Source: Spinellus fusiger (lineage: Eukaryota > Mucoromycota > Mucoromycetes > Mucorales > Phycomycetaceae). Taken from it: 64,000 nt of DNA. The notes under the pieces were generated by a model. The model did no database searches. It was not told where the DNA came from and saw only the letters and a list, made by a program, of their open reading frames with translations. The translations under genes were made by a program, and so were the position numbers. This document shows positions 26,391-36,972 of this stretch, one piece after another. The DNA lies in NCBI GenBank assembly GCA_025094145.1, contig JALLLS010000019.1:248001-312000 (forward strand), written 5' to 3'. Numbering within the stretch: position 1 is the stretch's first letter; the number at the start of each line of letters is the position of its first letter.

Positions 26391-29300
26391 GATCAATTTG
26401 CTTATATATAAGAAAAGAGTAGATACTATTGAACAGAGCTATAAGCAAAAGAAAAGACCAAAAAAAGAAAAGAAAAGAAAAGAAAGAGGCTGTTATGAGA
26501 TTCTCTTCTAATAGAGAAAGAAAAGCACGCGGAAAAGAGCAACGGAGAGCAAAGCGTGTCTAGGCATCCCTATTTAGATCTGATTGGCGATCGACAAGAA
26601 CTCAATTTGCATTCGTCTGACGTTGCACTGTTTTCCCTTTTTCCTCTTTTCCTCTTTCTGTAAAAGGCCCTCGATGGTACCATTTTCTGTGTTTGGGTGT
26701 CGACCTACTCAAGAGAAAAAGAAGAAAAAGAAGAAAAAGAGAGCCATCAATAAGCATAAGGTGTTGGCTGTTCTATTTATTCTATTGACAAAGACCCAAT
26801 ACATGGATCAAATCTAAATATTTTATCACTATAGACCGATAGACCGATAGATAAATAGATAAATAAAGAAGACTGCTTCTGCAAGATAAAAAATAAAAAA
26901 TAAAAATAAAAATAAAAAACAACAACAAAAAAGGGGGGAAGTTGAAATGTTATTGTATTCAATAAGTGTGTAGCCACAAATACCATGGACAAGTCTACAG
27001 TCAGACATATTACTTATTAGGACATTGGCAGAAAATACACAGAACATATACACCCAAGAAACATAAACAATAACAACTATTTCTTACTAAAAGGGTTTCT
27101 TAAAAACACATACAAACATACTGAAAAGTGGTTCAATGAAGAAAGTAGGTGGAATAGGTCAGTAGATCAGTAAATAGATAAGCAAATAAGGTAAATAGAA
27201 ATGACAAATATAGACAGGTGAATAAAAAGAAAACAAAAAGAAAACAAAAAACACAGATGGGCTTTGTTCTTCTACACTATCAGTTGTGAATAAGCCTTGC
27301 ATTAAAAATAGTGAGTAGAAATAAGTCAGCAGTAGAATAATAAGCGAAAAGAGTACACGTCAGGATAGTCAGTCTAAAGCTATCCTTAAGACATTTTACA
27401 TGCCCAAAGAGATGTGGACATTGCAAAGAGAAGAGGTAGGTAGAGTGTATGGTTGTAGAAAAGACACTCTACTTGGATACATTACTGTGTCTCTAGTGAA
27501 GATGGATTATTCATAGGATCAGCAGTAGACAAGTAGAATAGCTAAGAAAGAAGAGTGTTTATTATGATATTCACCATAAGAAGAACCAACAATGATAAAA
27601 TAACAATGGCTTTTGGATATAGAATAAACTCATGGTCACTCTTCTAGTAATAAATGAGTCCATTGGAATCAAGTGAGAAAAGAAGAGAATCTTTTCTTTT
27701 TCATGTCTCGATAGTATATTGGTCATTTCTAATAAAACTGTATGGAAGATTTGTTCTCTTCCTCTAATGAATAGACTTGGTATGGGTAATTGTTTAGCAG
27801 TAGAGGATCATCCCCATGCTATGGTATACTCTATAAAGAGAATAGTAAAAATATTAAGTAATATGAATATTAAGTAATCTTAGGTAATAAGTAATCTTAG
27901 GTAATAAGTAATGAATACAAAGTATACAAAGGTATGTCCGTTGTATTCTAATGAGGTAGTTTTCAGTGCATAATAATTTACAAGATGACTATATTGTATT
28001 GTTATTCCAACAGTTTCGGTTATAGATCAATGCTGAGTTCATTACTCCTTCTGTGTGTTCCACCTGCATTAAAAAGAACAATTTGTATTCATCGCTACTA
28101 AGGAATCCATTAAAAAGAGAATAATGAGCTTATACTGTTATGTGAATGACATCATAAGCCTATTAGAGATAGTGAACATGCAGAGATGAAGGGTCGTATA
28201 GTCTCACCTATCTCCGTATTGGTTAAAGGGCTTTTAAAACGACCCAATACTGTGTTGGTTGTGAATAGGGTCTGTGGGCAATGCCATACTTTATTTAATT
28301 AGTTTCCAAGTAATAGTAGTTATAATAGTAATAGTAGTAGTTATAAGAGTAGTAATAGTAGTTATAAGAGTAGTAATAGTAATTATAATAATAAACAGCA
28401 GGTAAACTATACAAAACCCCTTGTTGGATGACACTATACTCTTTATCTTGAAAGAGATCAATAAAGAGTTGGGCTTGTGACTTAATATCTCAGACCAATA
28501 AAGATTGTCTTGAGTGGCGACTTACTTTTTAATAACAAAGCCATTGTTAGCATACACATGCATTTATTATTGTCGGAGTAGTATGAGATATAGACACTCA
28601 ATATAAACAGAATGTGAGGTCACTAAGCAAACAATCCACTTCTAGATGCAAGGCAAAAGATCAAAAACAAAGAATAAATTGCCTTTTCTTTTTTTCTTTT
28701 TTCTACTCTTCAATTCACTCAGATCCACAGGACCCTAGAGAACAAAAAGACAGAATAAAGTATAGACAACACAAAAGAGACGTTTCTGCAGTCAGACCCT
28801 CCTTTTCATTTCCATAAAGGCAGATTCGGATATGTATTATATTTTGAATAGCTTGTAATACGTCTTTATGTCTTCTATTTATAAACTCCCTCTTTTATAC
28901 TTAAAGACAGCACCATGAAAGTTAGTATTTAGTGAGTTATAACTGAGTTTTGCTATCGTCATTCAATAGTCATTATTATTATTATTATAATAATAATAAT
29001 AAGTTTCGGTTCTTGAACTTGTGGGTTGATAAAGCAAAGGTGACAGTGGTAGGGTGAATAGAGAAAAGAAAGAAAGCAAAAACCTGTTTACATTATTCCC
29101 TTTTTCATTCTTCTGTGTATTTTATAGCAGCTTAAGTTCTGTGTTATGATACCAGCCATCATAGATTAACATTGTTTGTTTTATAAAGGCTGCTGGTCAT
29201 TTTCATGTCTTTTTTCCATGACACACACTTTCTTATTGTATCTATCTATATTTGTACATATAGAGTGTAAGAATACATAAGGTCATTGTTGATTGTTTAG

Positions 29301-30276
29301 GGTTTTACAAGCACTACAGATAGATAGATACTCTTTAACACAAAAGGCATTATCAAATATATCTATATTAGGACATGTACCCTATTCTTATATATCTATG
29401 CCCAAAGAACAAGAACAGAAAGTGAAAGGGATGAAAATACCCCACCTACAGAATAGAAAGATAAAGACACCTTTGCCTTTCTATCTTTCTATCTATCTTT
29501 CTATCTATCTATAATGAGTCAAATTTCCTGTCTATTGAACAAGAATCACAATGAAATAGCTGTACCAGAAGACCGTTTTTTCTGTCTGTCTGAAGAATTA
29601 CCTTTTATTTTATTTTTTATTTTATTTTTAATAATGAAACATGTGTCTTGTCATGTTTTGGTATTCTGCAATAGTGTGCAATAGTGTGCAATCGTGTAGA
29701 GTGAGTTTATCCTATCAAATCACACATCTAAATATCAAATAGCCTTAGCATTGGTATAATAAAGACTCTACTGATTTTCCACACCCATATTGATACAGTA
29801 TCACATTAACACAAGGGCACATTGCACTTGTAAGGGCTGTTCTTTCCTTTCTCCACAGCCAAGAGATAAACAGGCCATCTTTACAGGTGTAGAACAGCAG
29901 CACCATCAAACTGTTCCAGCAAATCATCCGGTAATAAGGTGACTAAAAAGAAAGAGAAAAAGGCCACACTACAACAAGTCAAGATTTAACCAGGCCTTGC
30001 ATCAGAAGACCAGGCGGTGTCAGACATCTTCTATGCCATCTTATTGTTCTCATTTATCCTAGAATCATTCAAACTCAGTGTCATGCGATAATCTGCATAT
30101 AGACAAGGATGTAAAGTGCTTTAAATGTAGCTTCACTTGGCAGATGATGAAGTCTGGAGAGAGCCACGTGAGTAATAAATGTAGATAAAGATTACCACTT
30201 GGCTCCCCTTGTTCTCCTTGTTCTCCTTGTTTCTCTTTTTTCTTTTATTGTAGAGATACAACCTCATCCGACGCCA
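26391..30276. other. Gene-poor low-complexity region between divergent genes
   Basis: About 3.9 kb. It includes the PIP5K promoter, AAAAT/AAAAG runs (26690-26930), repeated TAAGTAAT units (about 27850-27910), an AGTAGTAATAGTAGTTATAAG array (about 28310-28395) and TATC tracts (29470-29510). Near 29865-29930 and 29980-30060 there are short open stretches bordered by possible splice sites on the plus strand. They could be 5' exons of the TCP11-family gene, but I could not join them in phase. No other gene is supported. Confidence 0.4.
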
Positions 30277-32858
30277 ATGGAACCAGAGCATACGGGATTC
30301 TACACAGTGATGGCAGACACACTCCATATCTCCAAGAAACCCTGCCATCTCCAACGCAGATTCCTCCAACAAGCCTCTTTCACTACACCAGAAACAGCCA
30401 CCATCAAAAGAGAAGCCATTCTTCAAGAAAAGCAGAAGAAGCTCAACCAAAGGTTCCAACAAGTACAGTACGCAGTTGAGCAAATTGAAATACGCAGAGA
30501 GCACCGCCGTCGTGCTATTCTCCAATCCCTTGAAACAGCTGAACACAAGCGCCAGACGTACTTGGACAAGCGTCGTATAGCCAGCAAGAATCTTGTTGAA
30601 CGTGCAAAGGTAGTGGCCCACCAGAACCTATGTCGGTACAAGGCAAAGCAGGAAATCCTCAGAGCCAGACTAGAGAGTCGTCTGGAAGAATCAGAGGCAA
30701 GAAGACTGCGACTTCAAACCCACCGTCTGTCCAAGACAGCTGGCCGTACAAAGCGTGCTGCTTGCAGTGAAAAGGAAAAGAGCAAGAAGAAAGAAGATGC
30801 TTCTGTCCTGTTAATGAATGCACAGCAGCCAAAGAAGAAGAGTCATAAGAGAAGGTGGTCTGTTTTGAGAGAAGCCTATGTCTCTCTTGGCTTGCCTCCC
30901 TTGACATCCACCACAGTCGGGTTCAATGAGCTCAAGTCGTTGCTGCATCAACCCAAGGTGGTGGCAGTGACATCCAAAGTGCTTTCAATCGCCCTCTCGA
31001 CAGGAGACAAAGAAAGTCGACGCAATGCTCGTATCTTTTTAACAGCGTATATGATTCTTATGTGTCCTCGTGAAGTGTTGGAGGATAGACAGGGAGTGAA
31101 GGAGCAGGTAGGATCATCACCAGCAGACAAGAAATAGGACTGATTGAACAGAGTCTATTGTCTCGTGCTGAGAGACTTCTCGAACAATTCGAAGTATGGA
31201 TAGAGGCCCATGGCACTCCCACGGGATCCACTGAAAGACATGGATTGGTGGAGAATTGGCTTAGCTACTATAGCTCATTTGAAGAGTGGAAGGAAAGAGA
31301 CAAACAAAGGCTTATTGCAGATATAAAGGCCTATTATTATGAACTCCATCGAGTCAGACAGACACTGGAGAAACAGGAGGCTACCGATGTATGTGAGCAG
31401 ATTACACAGCAGATGCAGCAGGTGAAGGCAAACATCTTTAAGATCGGAGGTACTTCTGCTATGGATGGACTGGAGGAAATGGAAAAGGACAAAGTGGACA
31501 GTGAAGAAGCAGAGTCATTGCCCATAGACTACTCACAGTTCTTCCACGTTCAAGAAGACCTGCTGAGTGCCCACTACTCTAATGAAGAGATAGCCCATGA
31601 GCTGATCATGGATCCCCATTTCACAGTAAAGAGTCATCAAGGCAATGCATTCGAAAAAAAAATCAGGGAGGTAGTAACAAGGGCATTCTTTGATAAACTG
31701 CAACAAGAAATCGAGCAAGGCAATACACAGTTCCTTCTTGATATCTTCAAGGATCTTCGAGAGGTAACCTAAACTACATACTAACCCTGGCTTATTTCTT
31801 TCTCTCTTCAGCGTCTCTTATGCCTTGTTCCACCCGGGTCCACAACCTACAGTAGCATTGAGAATGGGATAGACCTGACTATCCTCCAACAGCAGATGAA
31901 GAATAGTGTGTTTGATATAAATGAATATCTTCAAAGTATTATCACTGTCATCAGCACTATTTGTGCCCCTGTTCGAGACGAGGCAGTAGAAGCACTAAGA
32001 GCATGCCATGAACCAGCCCAACAGATCCAACGCTTGTTAAGCCTCCTGGATCTTATGCTATTTGATACAGCCAACAGCCAACTAGAGACCCTCCGTCCTT
32101 ACCTGATTGCCTTTGCTGTCAAGCACGAGCAGGCCTCTTTCCAGCAACAACTGACAAGCCAACGCACCCACCTCACCAAGACCCGTGCCTGGATTCATTC
32201 TTCTGTAGAGCGTCTTACCTTGATAGCCCACCAACGCAATCCCCAGGGCATCCAGTCTCGCTACAACAAACCCACCAGTGAGGCCATTTTTACAGATGCC
32301 ATCGTCCACCTTATTCTTGACTCCCAAGTAGTATCTGCAGAGACAGTCCCAGAAACCCTCTTTCTGGATGTCAAGAGACTAGCCACCTATCAGAATGAGA
32401 TTGAGGCATTAGTGATTGTCTCGGCATTGCTTATTCTTGCCAAGAACTTTGGCACAACCGATGCTGCTCAACTCAAGCACTTGACAGGCACTCTGTTCAG
32501 TCTATTGGAGGATGCTTCCACAACCATTGATCATCTGGCATTAGAGATTGAGAGAAACATCGATGGAGTAGAGGAGCAGCGGTCGCTTGTGCGTTCCATG
32601 GTGGATAAGACACTGTCCCATACAGACACTGTCTACTCTCTTCTTACCCGCCGTGTTGCCTCTATTATTCGAAACTACTTATTGAATGGACAGCCATTGA
32701 CAGAGGCTACAGCAACAAGTCATGGGCTGGGACATGTTTACAAGCCATTGAATGATGTGTGTCATAAGATACTGATTCTCTCTCAACATCATCGTAAAGT
32801 GTATGATCAATGGTACAGTGAGCTTATCATAGAAAAACAGAATGAATTGGCTGGATAG
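30277..32858 (+). CDS. TCP11/SOK1-family protein
   Basis: Three exons: 30277-31107, 31152-31763, 31812-32858; 829 aa from the ATG at 30277. The frame is open further upstream to 30199, and a splice acceptor near 30253-30255 suggests an additional 5' exon (possibly 30144-30167), so the true N-terminus is uncertain. Residues ~30-170 are a basic coiled coil (QEKQKKLNQRFQQ, ERAKVVAHQNLCRYK). The TCP11 domain follows: FLTAYMILMCP, RAERLLEQFE, then NEEIAHELIMDPHF (the conserved NELLxDPxF region), FWD-like segments and a helical C-terminus. Known relatives: mammalian TCP11, and yeast SOK1, which acts in a PKA-suppressing pathway. The first intron is only 44 nt, with a clear ACTGAT branch site. Biochemical function is not established for the family. 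Confidence 0.85.
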
Positions 32859-32969
32859 ATTTTATTCTCTTTAATAAATAAGAGTTGAATCTATCAGAAG
32901 AGATTTGAACTTTTCCTTTCATTCTGCAACAGTTAAAAGAGCAGACATCGACAAGAGATACAGTAGTCT

Positions 32970-34482
32970 TTACTAGACATTATAATATCTAGTAATGACA
33001 AAATCCAATAAGATACACCTTATATCACTTTTTTAGATAGTTTACCTGTAGCATGGGTTTCCGTCAGTGAGTCAACCGAGGCTCCAGTGATCACTGGGAA
33101 AGGAGAAGGATGGAGATGAACCAGAAGGCTTGAACCTTTTATTGGTTCTAAGTGTATCTTTGGAGTCATGCTTTCTTTTGTTCCATCTACAAAAGCACTA
33201 TGAGAGGGTATCATTTTCCCTTGGAGACATTAGACTATGTCTAAAGTTCAATGTAGCAGCTAGATCACGATTCCAAAGCCTCAATGTCTTGTCTTTCATA
33301 CAAATTTGGTTTGAACACCTATTTGAAGAGAGAGAAATATGAGTTTCTTTTTTGATATAGAATTAAGAAGAAATGACCTGGGAAGACCATGACATCTAAC
33401 TTGGAGTATTTTTGTTCGTTGATAGGGCCTGGGGTTCTTGACATGTTTAAATGTTTCCAAGGGTGAGTACTTGCACTCAGGACATAGGCTTGGTATTTTG
33501 AATTCATTGATAAGATAGAGTCTGAATCCTTCTTTCTTCAACATCCTCCGCATGCTTTTTCCCTTTATTGTCATTCTTCTGGTAGAATTCTCACCTGAAT
33601 AACTTGCTATAGGCTCCTACAGAAATCAAATACATGCAAGAATCCTAGATTGATTCTATAAGCATGTTGTATCTTCTTTACTTCATTAAAATCTTTAGTT
33701 CAGAAAGAATAGATAGAAATACAATAAGAAAGAGAAAATAAATAGTTATCTTATTAACAACACTGAATAGTGTCAGCTACTATTTATCACCCATTGATGT
33801 GATGGTGTCGTTAATGACTTCTTAGGTCCAAAGGTATTTGGTTTAGTTAAAGTACAATTAACTCTGCTCTTATTTATTCAACTTGTTTTTTATTCTTTTA
33901 TACTTCTTTTATACTTTAATGATTATTACAGATAGAAGAACTTCAAGGAAATCACCACTAAAAGGCATACATTCTAATGCAGGCTGTTGTACTTTTATAT
34001 TATCTCTAAAAGATCTATCAACTGTATTAAATACGCTACGACTTAGATGCTTTATTCAATACCATTGATTCTGTAGCTGTTTTATTTATTTATTTATAAA
34101 CTGTTAAATATTAACCTCTCGTTTCTTTAATAAATGGGGTCTGAGGTAACAGCATCCTGTACACCACTCAATATATCTCTTCTCAATGTGTCTTGGTTGT
34201 GCCGTATATAATTCAGACAACCTTGTTCAATGTTAGTATATACTCTATACTGATAAAGAGAGCTTTCCAAATACATGCAAGTGATTGAAGTCATTTCTGT
34301 ATATCAATCTGAAGTAATAGTGTTTTAGTGTGCTTATCATGATATTCTGGTTATTGACTGAGCATGTATTTATAGTCTAACCTAACTGTCCTGTAGGAAG
34401 AAGTACTTAACTCATAGGACTGTATGACTGATTCATTTTACTCATTATTTACAGTAAGCTGCCGTTTCTTGGTCATATCACA
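32970..34482 (-). repeat. Fanzor-like repeat element, copy 1
   Basis: This stretch is closely similar to 49642-50795 in the same orientation. The shared similarity begins at TACTAGACAT (about 32971) and ends at CATATCACAA (about 34482). Copy 1 carries about 400 bp (roughly 33797-34200) that copy 2 lacks. Conserved noncoding sequence lies on both sides of the small reading frame, including about 200 bp past its stop. I see no terminal inverted repeats or obvious target duplication. It behaves like a dispersed, probably internally deleted mobile element. Confidence 0.75.
33198..33574 (-). pseudogene. Zinc-ribbon / RuvC-III-like C-terminal fragment, Fanzor/TnpB type (copy 1)
   Basis: Two exons, minus strand: 33574-33378 and 33318-33198 (59-nt GT-AG intron), 105 codons. 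The product reads FRLYLINEFKIPS followed by a four-Cys ribbon. The first pair is CPEC; the second half is RCHGLPRC...C, completed only after splicing. LWNRDLAATLNFRH follows. A Cys ribbon followed by an RD-x-A-A-x-N motif is the layout of the TnpB/IS607/Fanzor C-terminus, where the Asp is the RuvC-III catalytic residue. The large N-terminal domains are absent, so this is a remnant. The frame stays open after the TAG (CFCRWNKRKHDS...), suggesting an old nonsense change. Family assignment is by motif pattern only. Confidence 0.5.
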
Positions 34483-34869
34483 ATGTCTCTACTTTCTGTT
34501 TGGTATCTATCATTATTTGGACAGTTAGGATGACTTTTGCGCAAATAGCCATACTTATAACAGCCTGTATATCTATTTTGACAATGGTTCACTCAAATAA
34601 TGCTATTGGTTATATAATTAGGATAAACATACTTGTTCAAGAAAGTGTAAATATAACCACACTCAATTGAGTTGAATAGTTGTGAAAATAAATATTAGGA
34701 CAAAATAGATAAGACATGTTCAACATTAAATAAAACATTTTACATTTGATCTATAAGCTTCAAACTTAAGCATATCAAGTCTCAATATCTTTAATTATAG
34801 AAAATAGAATAATAATACAGTTAATACTTTGTATATATATTCTAGATAGATCAAGTATACAGATAAGGT

Positions 34870-34900
<31 letters not shown>

Positions 34901-34964
34901 TATACACACACACTGTTCCTTTCTCTACTCTTCTCTTCTCTACTCTTCTCTTCTCTCTACTCTC
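34483..34964. other. Intergenic region with GATA microsatellite
   Basis: About 480 bp between the repeat and the 3' end of the fatty acid hydroxylase gene. It has a GATA tract (about 34871-34902) followed by CACACA and TCTCTACTCT units. No gene is seen. Confidence 0.5.
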
Positions 34965-36078
34965 TTAGTTATGTTCTTCATAACCCACCTCCAATACAGT
35001 CCCAAAGACATGGTCCCATAGTTTGGAGGTGATCCCAAATCCAAGATCAAACACTTTGTAGTGATGGGCAATATGATACCGCTTCATCTCTTTAAAGTAT
35101 ATCTTGATCACTTGAGCATGATGAAGGTAGTAATGTACCATATCATAGGCAATGTAACCAGAAAATGCACCTGCTACAAATGCATAGGCAGCACGAGGAG
35201 CCAGTAGCCAGTGCGTCAGTTGGATAATAGGAGTGCCTATCAATACAGTCAGTGCAGGGGGCATAACAAGACGTAGCCTATTGGATCATCGTATAAGTCA
35301 ACAACCATCATACAGGTCATTAGGATGGCATGTACTTATTCTGCAGGTGACATTACCTATCCATTGGCATGTAGTGATGAATCCCATGCAATGTAAAGTG
35401 CAGTAAGAGAGCAACAGGATGATCGGGCAAGTAATAATCAATATGGAACAGAAACCGATGAAGAGCATATTCAAGAAATGTCCAAGCTACAACCCCTGCT
35501 ATATACGAAAAGACTGTCTTCTCAGTATCAGTATCTGACCCACAGCACAGAGAACACCACAACTGATAGAGCACAAAAGGAATCCAGATCATTGGTATTG
35601 TATACCATGTTGTTTTTGACAGAACATCCAATCTAGGATCACTGAAATAAGGAACATAGTGTGACACATAGCGAGGCTTATGGACTTGTTCCAGATAATA
35701 GTCTTTGGAATAAGTAGCATTCCACAACTGAGGAAACAGTGGCTGACGAAGATCCAGTAAATGTTGCTTTTGCTTTTGCTTTTGCTGTTCTTTCACCAGT
35801 GTTTCTGTTTCTGCCTTTGTGTCTGTCTCTAAATCCGATAAAAGACTGCCCATACAATATTCTTCCATAAGGTCTATACTCGTCTCCGAGTGACGATGGA
35901 GAGTGTCTTCAAACAGGACAGTCGTGATATCTGTGCCTGCAAACTGCAACAACAAGTCTTCACCTCCCGGGTGGTGCTGAGCAAAGGGCGTCATGTCATA
36001 CACCTTTCCCTTGAATGTTACCCAGCAAGAACCCTTCTTCGCGTGTTCTCTGACCTGTTGTGTAGTGAAGACTGACAT
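34965..36078 (-). CDS. SCS7: Sphingolipid fatty acid 2-hydroxylase with cytochrome b5 domain
   Basis: Two exons, minus strand: 36078-35357 and 35277-34965; product 344 aa. Residues ~5-85 are a cytochrome b5 domain with the haem motif HHPGG (about 35-39) and a second axial His in the DTLHRHS segment. After a Lys/Gln-rich linker comes the membrane hydroxylase domain. Its His clusters, which bind the di-iron centre, are all present: HRFLFH, HGIHH, HYYLHH and HIAHH. Domain order and size match yeast Scs7/FA2H. That enzyme hydroxylates very-long-chain fatty acids of ceramides in the ER, taking electrons through its b5 domain. I chose the ATG at 36078 because the upstream in-frame extension is not conserved-looking. 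Confidence 0.95.
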
Positions 36079-36972
36079 GACAGAGGCGAACTGGGAGTAG
36101 TTGACTGGGAGCAAGTTGACTGGGCAGCAGAGCAAAGAGGCATGGAGGGTTGGCTGGGTTACAAAAACCAATAAGAATAGCACCACTCTCTTGTCACGTG
36201 GGTCTACATCATTACCCTTTACAGAACGCTATTTACACACCAGGAGATTTTTCTGGCCTTTAAGCAGTGATATTTCTCTTCCTTTTATGTCGACAAATGC
36301 ACCTTATATAGAACAATGATTAAAATCAAAAGGTTTGCAGATATCCAAATATTTGTTTCCTTCTGTAGAATACCTCACTATCAAATTATTATCAATAGAA
36401 TATAGTGTTGATGAATGAAATTGTTTATTATAATACTATAGCTACTGCCCAAATACATTCATTATTGAAATAGAATCTATACCCTAAAGGCCTTGTGATT
36501 TATCTTTGGGAGATGGATAACACTAGAGAATATACCCTAGACAGTATTGACCTTGTAAAAGACCATTTGGGACTGACTTGAGAAAGAGTCTCTATTTTAT
36601 GTTCCCTACTGTGAAGCTTAAGGGTAACATTATAAGAAAAGATGAACAACTGAGTTTATATAAAGTAATTCCAGTTTTATTTATTCTTTTTATAGTGATA
36701 TTCATACTCTTTTATTTATTTATTTATATTACCATGTCAGTTATTATTACCAAAAATAGACATATAGGGCTTTGAATGCCTTATTTAGACGTCGAATATA
36801 AATATTAAAACACAATAGCCAACCAGAATCTATTTAATGAATTATCCGTTTCCCCTTTTTATATCCCAGACATGTTATAAGTGTGCAAGGCATCCTTAAT
36901 TTATGCTCAATAAAAGAATATGACATCGAATACTATATCAAAGTAGCGTACACTACGCCTGTAAAGTAGTAT
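36079..36972. other. Intergenic region, AT-rich
   Basis: About 890 bp between two minus-strand genes: the promoter of the hydroxylase and the 3' region of the deubiquitinase gene. A TTTATTTATTTATTTATA tract lies near 36710-36730. No supported frame or RNA gene. Confidence 0.5.

Noticed and set aside
28614..28817. 67-codon plus-strand frame
   Set aside because: Composition dominated by a poly-T run and charged low-complexity sequence; no domain or splicing evidence.
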